A DNA stretch of 64,000 nt, taken from Nyssa sinensis. Lineage: Eukaryota; Streptophyta; Magnoliopsida; Cornales; Nyssaceae. The DNA is taken from NCBI GenBank assembly GCA_008638375.1, contig CM018041.1:18450554-18514553 (forward strand), in the 5' to 3' direction. The notes under the pieces are model-generated. The model saw nothing but the letters and a program-made list of their open reading frames with translations, made no database searches and was not told the origin of the DNA. The position numbers were made by a program, and so were the translations under genes. Shown here one piece after another: positions 24,360-36,910 of this stretch (position 1 is the stretch's first letter; every line of letters starts with the position of its first letter).

Positions 24360-25773
24360 TACAAGGATCTATAACACTCATGTTGAGTTCTCGATTAATT
24401 AAAAGAACCTGTCAATCATATGAAACTTATCACATTAGTTTCAAATTTAACTTAATTTTGTCACTATAATTAACACCATCAAAAACCATTCTACACATCA
24501 AATTCATCATTCAGTCATTTCGTCATAAGTCTTAAAATTGAGTTTTCAACTCATATAATTTCACAATCAACATAAGATACATTATCAATTCATTCTATGG
24601 AGACTTAATTCTCCCTACAATAGCAATCTCCCAAGTGAATCATCAGAATGTCCCAAATTAATTCATCACTATTGGTGTTCACTCATTATGTAAATTTATG
24701 ATTATAATTTTTCATCCATCAACTAGGGAGAAACAAAACAGGTATGCACAGGCCTTACTAACAAAATGACTTCTATCATCAAAGAAATATAATAGAAAAC
24801 CTCACCCTTGAAGATCAATCCAACCACCATGTGGCCACAATAGGAAAGAGTCATAACAAAATTCATAACATTTTCATACTCCACTAAAGATCAAAAGCCA
24901 TCAAATGCACTATTATAATTCTCAGTAGTCAACCACAGTTCAATATGCATATTTATAAGTCACTTCATCCCCGAGACATACTATCTCCAACTAATCTTAC
25001 ACTCCAAGAGTATCCACCAACATTGGTAGTAAATCATAACCCCAATATTAACAATAATTCACCATTTCTGTTCACAAGTCATTGGACTTTCACAAGATCA
25101 TTCCATTTTCAAATTAAAATTTCCATTTCCAAATTACATGTTAAACAAAAATTTGAAATTATACTCACCACCACAATTCATTCTCTATGTCAAACAACGT
25201 GATCATCATTCTCCATCAACTAATAATTCAACAATCCAATTCCTCAAAGGATAAAAAAAAAAAAAAATATCTTTTACTCTGTATCCCAGGTATATTCCCT
25301 ACAGATTCCCACATATATAAAGTGATGGCAGGTGTTCATCTTTACCTATTCTTATTCATCTCAGCTATTTCATCTTAGTATAATTCCTTTCCATTCATAC
25401 CACATATTGTTAAAAGTTTTCCATCTTCATCTTTTTAAGCTTTCAAGCTTTCAATTTTATGCACTATCCAAAAATATGTTCCAAAATGCAATATAACATG
25501 CAAGCACATATATACCTAATCCATAGGTGTTATAAAAACAAAATATGCACTACATGTGTCTTATACACCAAATAATTCAACATGCTTTATCAACACAATA
25601 GCCAGGCAATACACATACCATCCAATTAACTCATTTCTAGCAATCTATGCTTTTAAGCGGCATATTCTCATTACATGTATTCAAGAAAAGAAAACATGCA
25701 ATAGATGCATTTCATCCACTACGAGCAAACTCACATGTTTTTTCTTTACAAGGCATCTCTAGGTGTTCATACT

Positions 25774-25809
<36 letters not shown>

Positions 25810-28115
25810 CACGAATACATAAACATAGCATGTCCTCACTTTCGTCAACAATATAATAATATAAAACACACTTGTACTAAATTTAAAATTCATAAAAAAA
25901 AAAATTTCATGCTTATACTAAATATGTATTACAGTTCCATTATGTAATTGGTACATACTCATGTAAGTTTATATTAGCTAATTTCTTTTTCTTGTTACCT
26001 TCTAACGTCTTATTAGGTATCTTTGACCTTTTTCCTGTATATAACTAGGTGATAACCCTTCATAGATCACAGCTCCTTTTATTACTGGGTAATGGATTGG
26101 CCAGTCCATACACTTGTAACTCGAGACCTGATACCAATTCGGTATATTCATAGTACACTTTCAAGTGATCCTAACTACATGGGTTTATAACCTAGGATAT
26201 ACACTTTATATTATATACCTATAACAAATAGCATTCATACAACCCTTCATATATACATAACATGACTATTATACACTATACAATCATGTAAGAATAGATG
26301 TTAAGCACATAAGAATAGATGTTAAGCACATAATCATGTATACCAACTAAAACAATCTACATACACACTTTAAACAAGAACATACTCAACACATACTTAC
26401 TGTCTATACAAGTTTTCAATCAGCTATTCATATTCTTATAATCTTATCATTTTTCAATTAATTCTAAAACACAAAATTCGATTTAAGCCATAAGCATGTT
26501 AAGCATATTTTGTAATTTATACGCATAATCACCCTATTAGATATTTTATTCACTTCATCAAGTAGTCCGGCATACTAACAGGATATAAGCACATAACATG
26601 CATCATGATTAAACCAAACCATGCCACACTTAATTAGGTAAGTATTCTAGAAAGATATCTGAAACTCCCATACAACTGGTGGTAGCACTAATGATACCAC
26701 CTTACTGCCAGTCATTTTTTTTTTACTCCAAGAATATTCACACAATTCACATTTCAAACACAAGATTCATATTTAAAAATTTGTATCATCCAACTCTTAA
26801 CCGAATACAGCAATTTTTCTCCAAAATAACAATCAATATTTATCGCTTATTCAATCATAATTTTGAAATCAATCTTATAAACTAGGCTAGAACTAGGTTC
26901 ATAACTCATACCTCACTTCGGCAAAATTTATGCAACTCATTATTTTCACAAAGCTTCTATTCATAAGTTCATTTAATCAACCTATTATTTTTATCACAAC
27001 AATATTGATCAGCTTAGGACTAGGTAAGACAATAGTATTCATCTCAAGGTTACTTCCACAGTTCATCACAAGATAACATATTCCAATTTAATAAAGTAAT
27101 CATCACAACCCTTAACTTTCATAATTACATCACTTGAACTCATCAATCTTTACCCTAAGCAAGAAATTAAAATTCAATTACATCATAACCTAGATTAATC
27201 CACGTCAACATTTTCAAACTATTCATGTTTATATGATTCTCCTAAGACAAGAGATCATTAATCATTACCTGATAACCTAACAAATCCTGTAGACACACTT
27301 GCTTAATCATGATTTATAAAACTCATGTCAACCACCTCCATCCATTGTTTACAATAAACAAATAATACCGAGTTCTAACACAGTCTTTCTCAAAAAAAAA
27401 AAAAAAAAATCCATTTAAGCAATACAACACACACATGTCCAAGTCATGCTAGTATTTAACTAGTCCAACTAACTTAAGGTCTAAACCCCACCTACTGTTC
27501 CAAGACATTAGATCATAAATCTCACGTCAATCGGGCTACCACGGTTGATAGAGGTTTGAGAACTAAAGTTCTCCCTCTCCCTCGACCTACTCTACCTCAA
27601 CCCAGTGTTTTGGATAGCATCCTATAGTAGAAACAAGCATTATCTAGAGATTCAACTTTCACTTATCTAAGGTATTTCACATCCTATGGCATTTTCCCAT
27701 AATGCTACATGATATTATAAGGTAAAACAAGTATCTATCTATCATGCATGTAAACATATACCAAATCACATACTATGTTGTCACATATGGTCATGCCAAG
27801 TTATCAAGTAAACATGCATCATAATATAATATCAACTAACACATAATCAAACATGCGGTGCATCAAGTACAAATAGCCACATAACACATAAGGTCCTATC
27901 ACATGCCACTGACAGTCATACAAAGTCACACATTTTCCTCTAAATTCTATGGTGTTTAATCAACGCCCTATCGTCGCCAGGTATTCTCAACTAGAGTTCT
28001 AATACCTAGCTATCAAAGCCTATACATTACACAACTTTTCAAAAAATTTTAAATTATGCATCATGTTCCCATTGTGTTTAACAACACCCTACGATCCCTA
28101 AGTATTCGAACCTAA
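24360..28115 (-). other. Internal region of LTR element 3, non-coding
   Basis: About 3.7 kb of AT-rich DNA with no coding domain on either strand. A (TA)n run lies at about 25770-25805, A runs near 25255 and 27392, and a short direct duplication (AAGAATAGATGTTAAGCACAT) at 26291-26332. In structure this resembles a large retrotransposon derivative. Confidence 0.7.
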
Positions 28116-28127
28116 GCTCTGATACCA
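28116..28127 (-). other. Primer binding site, LTR element 3
   Basis: On the minus strand it reads TGGTATCAGAGC, the exact plant initiator-methionine tRNA primer site, 3 bp from the LTR edge at 28131. Confidence 0.88.
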
Positions 28128-28130
28128 CGT

Positions 28131-29627
28131 TGTCATGCCCCAAATTTTCACAAACTCAGAGAGTGAGTGAAATGAAATAAGAAAAGAAAATGAAAGGTTA
28201 TAAGATGGATATAATTGATTTTTCATTCACTTCCCCATGTTTTCCCAAAATTTGAAATGAAGACTTGCCATTTGACTTAACCAAAATAGGTCTTCTAATG
28301 TCACTCAAACATTCTTCCCAATCAATAGTCAAGATAGTCTAAGTTATGTCCCAAAAATGGTCTCCAAAGTAGCCCACAAATATCTCTAAATATGCCTTGG
28401 AATGATGGTCCAAATGGGCTCCCAAATGTCCTAATACATAAGGCTAAGAATAGATAAAAAAAAAAGTCTACTAAGAATTGGTTCAAGTAACTGGCCAAAC
28501 ATGGCCTTGAAATATGACTAAAATGTGTCCAAAAAAAAATGCTCAACATGGCTTGGTATGATGGCCAAAAGGGACCCTAATAGGTAGTGTCGAACATAAG
28601 ATCAAATGGCCTTTAAATGACCTTGAAAAGTAGGTCATGGCATGGCATGACATGCCTTTGGCAGCAACTACACAGCAGGCAAGGCAGCAAGGCCCGCATA
28701 AGGGCAGGCTGGGCCCGCAAGCGCGCGTAGGGGGGAGCGTAGCTGCGGGCTGGACTACTCTTTTTTCTGCATTTTTACTATAGCAAAAGAGAGTGATTTT
28801 TTCATTTTTCTGCAAGTTTACTATAGCGGCAGAGGCTAATTCTCTATCCAGCAGCCAATTTTCTCTATTTTCCAAATTTTTTTCCCAAGTTTTGAAGGCT
28901 ACTTTTTTCCCATTTTTAGCTCACTTCTTCAAGGTTCCTAACCTCCCCCTTTTTGACACCTTTCCCACCTATTCAAAGGGTGTTTTACACACCTAACAAA
29001 TCCTTTAATTTTTCAAAATTTCAACATAGCCCCCTTTGTTTTCTAAGTCTTTTTCCCACCTAATATTCATAATGCTTTATATAAATAAGGATTTATACAT
29101 TTCATCCTCACTCGATGGCCACAATCTCATGAAAATTAAATATACATCTTTTAATTATACAATCCATCATGCATACACATGAACTTGAACTTAAAGGTCA
29201 CTAACTTCATATTTATTACAATTATAAGGCCTTGCCCGTAGTGTTCATAATATACAAGTTTTTCACAATAGAATATACATGTCTTAGGGCCTATGCCCTT
29301 ATGCACACAAAATATACCCTATGGGCCAAATATCCTCCATGGTCCACCTCCCCTCCATCGTTCAAGACTTCATCAAGTTTTCAAGTACTGGGAGCCTCAT
29401 CTGTAATATGATATCTCATGAAGGATCAGCTCAACTGCTAGTATGACATAATGCTTCATGCAAGGAACAAGATTTAAGGCGTGGCATGTGCAAGTGTACA
29501 TTTATAATCTACTTGCATTCCAATTCATCAATACAATGCAATGGCAATATACGTGGCACACTCATGCAAACTCTATGCCACACCTATGTCTCGCTTCACG
29601 GTCCTTCCTCATTGGCATGCAAGTACC
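28131..29627 (-). repeat. LTR element 3, 5' LTR (truncated copy)
   Basis: It aligns with 21191 to about 22731 and ends mid-LTR at GCAAGTACC. The remaining 1.3 kb, including the shared module and the TG end, are absent. The break marks a deletion or rearrangement that also removed the target duplication and the rest of CACTA A. Confidence 0.85.
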
Positions 29628-30624
29628 TATACAAATAATTTAATGTATGTGTGCCTGTGTAGTTGATAAAATAATTAAATTAATAATCCAAAATAAATTT
29701 CTGTCTCTGCGTCTATGCAATTGAATAAAATAATTAAATTAATAATACAAAATAAAGCGTACCATGAGAAATTTTTTGACTATGAATAAAGCATTTAACA
29801 TTACCTTACCAAGCGACAGTTCTTTCAACTAGAATGAGACATCCCGAGCAATTAACTTCACATAGAAAAACAATGTCTTCTCTTGTGTAGTGTCAAAAAT
29901 ACGCCAAAAAGTTGAAATAGTAGCAAGGAAATATAGAAAATTTTAGCAAGAAAAAATAAACCTATTACCTATCAAATAATGGCAAAAGATATTTTCTTAA
30001 AAACCAAAGTTTAAAGGAAAAAAATTAGTAAGAAAATCTATTAAATAAATAGAAAAAATTTCTTAACATCCAAACAATGCTGAAAAGTCAAAACCCATCA
30101 AATAAAAAGTCCTAACCCAAGAGATACTGAAAGAAAAACCAAATAAATAAAAAAAGAAGAAAAAGTAAAAAACCAATGTTGCGATTACAAAGAGGCAAAG
30201 AAGAAAGAAGGCTAATATTCTACGCGAGTCCGTGACGTGAATAGGTCGAAGAGAAGTTGCTTAATGGTTGCTTGCCGCTTATGGTTTGTTGCTATTTTAA
30301 GTTTTTAGGAATACAAAAATACAATGACCACTGAAGGCATGCACTGGCGTAAGCCAATTGAAGATTCCATCATTTTTAAACTATATTTTGGGTTGGGTTT
30401 AATTATGGGTCATGGGAAGGGCTAAGTTTATATTTATTGGATTGTGCTTAGTTATAATTAGTTGGGCCAAAATTAGAATGGGCTAAGATCATAAGTGGGG
30501 TGGGTAGTAATATATGGGTCAAAAAGTGTACATATAAAAAAATTTCAAACTTAGGGGGCTACAACCCACCCCAGTCCAACAATAGTTCTGCCCCTGGGCA
30601 AGTGATCCTAGTGACTTCAACCTT
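29628..30624. other. Unassigned AT-rich spacer
   Basis: No coding region. A short imperfect tandem duplication (ATAAAATAATTAAATTAATAA, about 29668-29757) is the only repeat seen. It separates the truncated LTR element 3 from the LINE target site. Confidence 0.5.
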
Positions 30625-31174
30625 TTAAAGTCAAGTTTTTTTTATATTAAAGAGAAAAGAAGCTACAAGAATAATGGGGCATTCCCCCTAAAGAAGAAAA
30701 AGCAAAATATAAACAGAGAAAGAAAACCATCTGAACAAAGAAAAAAGAACTATAAAGTAAAAATACTTCTAGGGAGATTCAAATACAAAGCAACCATCCA
30801 ATTTTGGAAAGTACTAAGGGTCTTCGTCTGAGTATAAGCTTTGATGAGGGCAGCTTCATTGATGCTTTGGATGATCATATCAGGAGTTGAAGATTTCCTT
30901 TTCCATAAGAGATTATTCCTCTTTTTCCATATAAAGTAGACACTAGCGACTAGAGTAAGTTTCTTGAGATTGACCTAGAAGTTTTTACCATGGAAGTGGT
31001 TGGATATCCATACAAGCTCAGTGTGCTAGTTACTAGGAGCGTGAAGAATAATTCATTGAGCCATGACATTCTTCTAGATTTGATCAGACAAAGGGAAAGA
31101 AAAAAAGAGGTGGTCAACATATTCATTTTAGGTGATCATAGATAAGGCACTCAGATTGGGTGGTGAGCCCTCGG

Positions 31175-31740
31175 CTAGAGATAAGATCTCTTGTAGTAAG
31201 ATTTCCTTGGCAGAGGATCCAGAGAATGAAGAAAATTTGGGAACAATTTTAGATGACTAAACAAGATAGCTCCAAGGGTGAGAATGGAGAGAAGGCCTGA
31301 AGCTTTGCCAGGCTCAGAAGGAATTGAAAGCACTTGAGGGATGCGGAAGCCAAATAATTTTTTCTTGCTAAGATGGGATAGGCTTAAAGGTTGTGGTGGT
31401 GCCACTTGAAGAGCAATAAAAGCAAAGGAAAAAAAATCAAGCCATTTCCAATCCGTGTCTTAGATAATAGAAGCAACTTTGGCAGAATGGTGACTTGAGA
31501 AGTCATGAATGAAGCTATAGCCAAATCTTTCAAAAATCGGGCTAATGGGATGCCACTTATCATGCCATAGGAAAGTAGAGTTTTTATTTCCAATAATGAG
31601 ACGACAAAAGGCCTGAAAGCATATTTGAGGTTGAAAATCTTCTTCCAGCACCAAGAGATATCTGTTGGGGTTTGAATGGCCCATAGACTTTGGCCTTTTA
31701 AAAAGAATGAGCAGAACCACTTGATCCATAGGCTAGCTTT
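31175..31740 (-). pseudogene. LINE ORF2, zf-RVT region
   Basis: Translation includes GNKNSTFLWHDKWHPISPIF, the characteristic start of the zf-RVT domain near the C-terminus of plant LINE ORF2 proteins. Frame breaks divide it into overlapping pieces. It is followed by the LINE 3' end. Confidence 0.8.
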
Positions 31741-32990
31741 GTCAATGCAAAGTCTCTATAAAAACTTCATAATCAAGGCTCTATCCTAGGTTTCAAACTT
31801 CCTTAAACCAAGGCCACCCTTAGATTTAGGAGTATAGATAGTAAACCATTTAACCTTAGAGGCATAAGGCTTAAGTTCTGGACCAAACCAAAGAAATTTC
31901 CTTAGAATTTGTTAAATGCTTTGTAGGACCCCTTTTGGAAGGATAAATATACTAGACCAACATAGTTGCATGCTATTAAGGATGAAAGATATAAGTTGAA
32001 GTCTCCCTATATATGGGAGAAGTTTTGAGGTCCATGGTTTGATTCTGAATATGACTCTATCAATTATAGGCCAACAATCTTTTTAAGAAAATTTTAAAGG
32101 TATAAGGGGGACATCAAGTATTTAACTAGGAGATTTCCCTCTTTAGTTTCAAGGAAAGAGAGAATGTTGGCTTTGATGGAGGGGCTGATGCCAGACATAA
32201 AGAGCTGACATTTTTGGAGATTTAGTTGTAGGCCTAAATAAATGTAAAATTCATGAAGGGTTTGTTTAATGACTTGAGCTGAGGGCATAGAGGCTTGGCT
32301 TAGGATGAATAAATCATCAGCAAAATAAAGATGGGATATAGGAGGGCTAAAGCACATAAGATGGAAAGAAAAGTCTGAATGACTAATATTCCAATAAAAA
32401 ACACGGGAGAAGCCTTCCATGATCATAAGGAAAATGTAGGGGGACATAAGATCCCCATGTCTGAAACCCTTGCTACTAGCAAAAAAGCCCTCAAGGATTC
32501 CATTTATACTTACTCAGAAAGTGCACGAGGACATAAATTCCATGATCCCTTTGATAACCAAAGTATGAAAATTGACAACTATGAAGGAACTACCACGAGA
32601 CAAAGTCAAAGGCCTTCCTTTTATCAACTTTAAGGGCTAAGCTAGGAAAATTATGAGCTCTAATGTAGCCCATTAACACTTATTGCATGATAAAAATGTT
32701 GGCAGCTATAAATCTTCCATCAAAAACTGCATATTGGTTGGCACTAATGAGGTGAGGCATAACTGTTTTGATTCTAAGGCTATCACTTTGGAGATGCATT
32801 TGTAAATAGTAGAGCAACAAGAGATTGGTCTAAAATTAGACATTTTACTAGGATTAGAGATTTTGGGAACTAAATCAATAGAGGTGGCATTCCATTCTTC
32901 CAAGAGGGTACTTCTATGAAAAAGGGATTGGATGGCTGCTAAAAGATCATTTCCCACAATGTCCCAAATACTTTGTAAAAAAATGGCATT
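31740..32990 (-). pseudogene. LINE ORF2, reverse transcriptase (second part)
   Basis: Motifs in order along the minus strand are the IWDIVGNDLLAAIQSLF segment, KISNPSKMSNFRPISCCSTIYKCISKVIA (residues around 32800-32880), and LYFADDLFIL near 32311-32340. The last is the catalytic A/YADD box, with both aspartates kept. Several frameshifts and stops separate these blocks. The gene continues across a solo LTR (32998-34872) into the first RT part. Confidence 0.88.
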
Positions 32991-32997
32991 ATAGTAG

Positions 32998-34872
32998 TGA
33001 GCATAGGCATCGAAAAAAACCTCAGCTTGTCTGCTTCCTCGAGGTGTGAAGGGAATGCCTTCTTTTCAGATTGGGGTGTACGTGAATACACAAAGGAGTC
33101 ACCACCTTGTTTTAAGCTAATAACAAGCAAACCTGATACAACCCATGAAGAATACATGTAAAAGCAATAGCAAAGAAATTAAAAATTATATTGCTTTGGT
33201 CCTAGTTACATTCTAAATCCATTGACATAGGTCAAAATAAATCAAAGCAAACTAGTCTTACAATGAACCAAATAATTCTGAATCCGGGAGCTAAGGTACA
33301 AGATTGGAAGGGTTAAGCACCCATCCCGCTCAATCCAAATGGACTGGCCTTTAGTGTTCATCCACAAGGCATATATTCCACGACATAAATAAAAAGAGAA
33401 AAGAGTAGAGAGAATGATAATAATTGAATGAATGAATAAAATAAACGAAATACATGACGTAAATAAAACAAAAAAGAAAAATAAAGAGATAGTGAAAATA
33501 TGAACGAATAAAATAAGAAAAGGACACAGAGTAATTAAGATAAAGGAAAGGATTAAACTCGAGCCCAGTAGGCGTCCTATGTATCTGTCCAGATAATGAA
33601 ATCAGAGCCAATGTAGTTCTCCAATTCAATTGATTCTATCAAGAGCGATAGGATGAATTGACAAGGGAAAAAAAAAAGCAGGAGAAAAAAAAAATTTGAG
33701 GGAGCGTACCAGATTATTCGCTAGCTAATCAGACAAGGCTTTGGTTTGAACTCCTTGAATTCGATTTGTAGTCATGTAAAAATTCGTCTTTAACGGACTA
33801 AAACTCTTGCTTGTGTAGAATAAGGCTGTAAAACTATGGAGAAGAAATATAAAAAGAGAGAGGAAACAGAGAGAGAATTATTGTAGCAAGACTCTGACTC
33901 CTAAATTTTGTGTCCTTGATTATAGTGGCCAGGGGATCTTATTTATAAGGAAAAGTATGGATGTTTATCTAAGGGCTCACAATGAATCCTATGGATGGAT
34001 GGCCAAGATTAATACTTAATGAGCAAGCAAACAATATTAGGAAGGTTTTAGTGCACAAATAAAGGTAAATCTCATAAAACAAGGGATATTGCTATAGAAA
34101 CTCCCTTAAGACAAAAAATTACTGAAAATAGACAAGTTTTTTGTGCAAACCTATATTTACTATATCGGCCCTAATTCGGTGGAGAATTTAGGGACATGGT
34201 AATTACAAAAACGCCACTAAGGCATAAAGAGTCAATATTGTCCTTAAGGGCTAAAATTACTAAATTGACCCTATATGGGTAAAATGCCATGAAAATTAGA
34301 TGTATGTCCTTAAGTGACCAAAATAACCTATATGGAATATAAATATACTAAAATTACCAAAGTTCCCCCTAAAGGGAAAAATGGCACCAAACGACCAAAG
34401 TGCCCTTAGTGTGTACAATGACTGAAATGCTCCTAATGGTCAAAATGACCAAAATACCTTCAGTGGGCATAATGACTGAAATTCTCCTAGTGGATGAAAT
34501 GATAAAATGACCTTGTGGGAATAATGACCAAAATACCCTTAATTGATGAAATGACCAAAATGCCCTCGTTAGGCATAATGACCAAAATACCCCTAATAGT
34601 TGAAATGACCAAAAAATGCCCTCAGTGGGCATAATGATCGAAATGTCCTTAGTGGGTGAAATGACCAAAATGTCCTTGGTAGGCATAATGATTGAAATGC
34701 TCTTGATGGGAGAAATGACCAAAATGCCCTTGGTGAGCATCATGACCAAATGCCCTTTAGTGGGCAAAATGTGAAATTACTAAAATACCTCTAAGTGGGA
34801 CATATTGTAGTAACTTTCCAAAAATGGCAAAACTACCTTTACAATCAAGAGTTTCAAAATGAGGTGTCTACA
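32998..34872 (-). mobile_element. Solo LTR inside LINE reverse transcriptase
   Basis: Starts TGTAGACACCTC on the minus strand and ends TGCTCA; a TATA-like CTTATAAATAAG near 33940-33951 supports the minus orientation. ATAGT (32991-32995) and ATAGC (34873-34877) flank it as a slightly imperfect duplication; the exact left edge is uncertain by 2-3 bp. Removing it rejoins the LINE reading frame between PGPNG and the following RT block. It contains a degenerate tandem repeat at 34360-34790. Confidence 0.7.
34360..34790. repeat. Degenerate minisatellite, unit about 30 bp
   Basis: About a dozen imperfect copies built on AATGACCAAAATGCCC followed by a TnAGTGGG-like spacer. A 132-residue open frame across it is only the translated repeat. 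It occupies the U3-like end of the solo LTR. Confidence 0.75.
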
Positions 34873-34877
34873 ATAGC

Positions 34878-35300
34878 CATTAGGGCCGGGGGCTTTTGAA
34901 CCTTTCAAATAGGACATTGAACTTTCAATTTCTTCATTAGTAATAGGCTTGGCAAGGTCTATGACCATTTGATCTGTAAGGCCATGTTTAACTATGGACT
35001 AAAGCTTGGCATGGGTATCAGTAGGGACGAGATGGGGTAAGTTAAATAGGTGTTGGAAATATAAGACAACTTCATTCACTATAGCAAGCTAAAAAGTGAG
35101 TATGTTACCATTAGACTTAATATGGGAGAGGATTTGGTTTTTTCTTTTGTTTTTATGGACCTTTGTGGAAAAAAAAAAGTGTTAGAATCTCCTAGATTAA
35201 GCCATCTAACGCAAAACCTTTGGTGGTAGAAAGATTCCTGCTTGGATTAGTTGAGCATAGACAATGTTAAAGCTTTTTTAGTGTTTCTAAGGTCTGAATT
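34878..35300 (-). pseudogene. LINE ORF2, reverse transcriptase (first part)
   Basis: Contains LAKPITNEEIESSMSYLKGS then KAPGPNG, the start of the plant LINE RT domain (family KAPGPDG). It is preceded by the endonuclease-RT linker with scattered stops, and interrupted at 34878 by the solo LTR. Confidence 0.85.
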
Positions 35301-36230
35301 GGAGGGTTCATGTTGGAGCTGAAGCTAAATGCTCTTGATCTTAGATCCAGTAATCTCCACCCTGTAAGATATATTACTGAAAAAAATATTTCTTTAACTC
35401 TCTCATATAGGGCTCTAAGAGCTTTAGTTTGGCTGAAAGTCTGAATTTTTTGCTACCTTGAATATAGGAAGCCTAAACCTGCTAGAGAAGAGTTTAAAGG
35501 AGTACGAAATCAAAAAATTAAAAAACAAATTGAAAGGTTTCCTTTTGAGATTCAAATCAAGGTAGATGACAATAATAGCTAGGGTATGATTAGAGAGGCC
35601 AAGAAATTGAAAATTTGTTTCAAAAGCAAAGAAAGTAGTGAGCCAATGATCATTAATAAAGACTCTATCTAATTTAATAAAGATATTATAACCATCCTAC
35701 CTTTTATTGTCCCAAGTGAAGAAAAGGCCAGGGAAGTGGAGATCACCCACTTCTATGTGAAACAAGCAGTTGTTAAAGGCTTTAATTGCTATAGTAGGAA
35801 TAGGGTTGCCACCCCTTCTCTCATTAGGAAACCTCACTGCATTAAAATCTACAACAATGAGCCAAGGGCTCGAGATAATAAGGGGAACCAACTTCTAAGA
35901 GTAAACTTAAGATTAAGCCTATTTTCATAGTTGTTGTGACCATAAACAAATGAGGCAAAGAAAAATTTGTGAAGCGGTTTGACGTTAACACTACAGAGAC
36001 AAACTTGGTCACTAAAAGTGATAGATTAGACATAAAAAATGTATGGATCTCAAGCTAACCAAATTCGACCAGCATCATTATGATGGGTATTGTGAAAAAT
36101 CTTGATATTCTAATCTTAGTCTCAATAAGACAAAGCATGAAAAATGAGTTATTCCATATCAACAGTTTGACTTATTTTTGCTTTAGGGGGTTGTTGAGAC
36201 CCCTAATGTTCCAAAATCCAATTCTAAACA
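35300..36230 (-). pseudogene. LINE ORF2, endonuclease domain
   Basis: Begins with FWNIRGLNNPLKQK (about 36185-36225), the standard N-terminus of plant LINE apurinic-type endonucleases, then MLCLIETKI. PWLIVVDFNAVRFPNERRGG (about 35820-35880) corresponds to the conserved GDFNA box, with the glycine changed to valine. It ends with LFFTWDNKR. Stops between blocks show decay. Confidence 0.88.
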
Positions 36231-36905
36231 TGGTTGGAGGGGGAAGTGGTGCGGACCTCGTATCTCAAAAGAGCTTTTCCATTTGGGGAGAGCTTTGTTC
36301 TTGCCTTTCCTTTTACTACTAGAGTTAGTAGTGATGATTTTCTTGAGAGATGGGCTAGTAGGCTTTGAAGGGGATATACAAGGTTGGCTTGTAGAGGGTT
36401 GAGGATCAATTTGATCTGGAGGAAAATGACAACAAGGAAGGTTGGAAGAGGGATTGGGAAAAGTCTGAGGAATTTCTAGGATGATTTCTGATTCACCTAA
36501 AGTAGCAGGGATACTAAAGCTATTGGTATCACTACTAAGGTCTAAGAGGTTTGAAGGATTATGGTGTGGCAATTGCTTGTTGGGTAGAGGGGAAGGTAGG
36601 AATCTAAAGAGGTACATTGAGGTTAGGTTGGATAGGAGCTAAGATAGATGGTTTAGGGATGGTTTGTGGGGCTAAAGTGGGGTTATGAGGTGGGGTGTTT
36701 AGAGTAGGTTATGGTTTTGGCGAGAATGGCAGGTTTCTTAGCTACCCACTCTAGAGCACTGGGAGTTTTATTAGGGAAATTTGTATCAGTGTGGCCAAAA
36801 GTTTGGTAGTGTTTACAAATTTGGGGTTTCCACTCATATACAATTGGTTGCCATTGGGTGGTGCCCTAATGATCAATGATTGGTACTTCCAAGGGTAGGT
36901 CCTTG
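36183..36905 (-). pseudogene. LINE ORF1, C-terminal part with zinc knuckle
   Basis: After the nested LTR, the frame KDLPLEVPIID...YEWKPQICKHYQTFGHTDTNF (about 36770-36900) matches the conserved segment and CCHC knuckle of plant LINE ORF1. The second and last cysteines are replaced (Y, N), so metal binding is probably lost. It is followed by a serine/proline-rich tail (36183-36617) that overlaps the start of the endonuclease in another frame. Confidence 0.78.
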
Positions 36906-36910
36906 GTAGC

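Larger units (their letters stand above)
21191..29627 (-). mobile_element. LTR element 3, gypsy-derived, truncated
   Basis: LTR copies at 21191-24032 and 28131-29627 flank a 4.1-kb internal region. The right LTR matches only the first half of the left one and then stops abruptly, so one end has been deleted. A perfect tRNA-iMet primer site and a purine tract, both read on the minus strand, set the orientation. The only protein trace is an integrase C-terminal scrap beside the purine tract, pointing to a Ty3/gypsy chromovirus (Del/Tekay-like) ancestor. It inserted into CACTA A. Confidence 0.88.

Noticed and set aside
34369..34767. 132-residue frame with PTKGI/PTKDI repeats on the minus strand
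   Set aside because: It is the translated minisatellite of a solo LTR.
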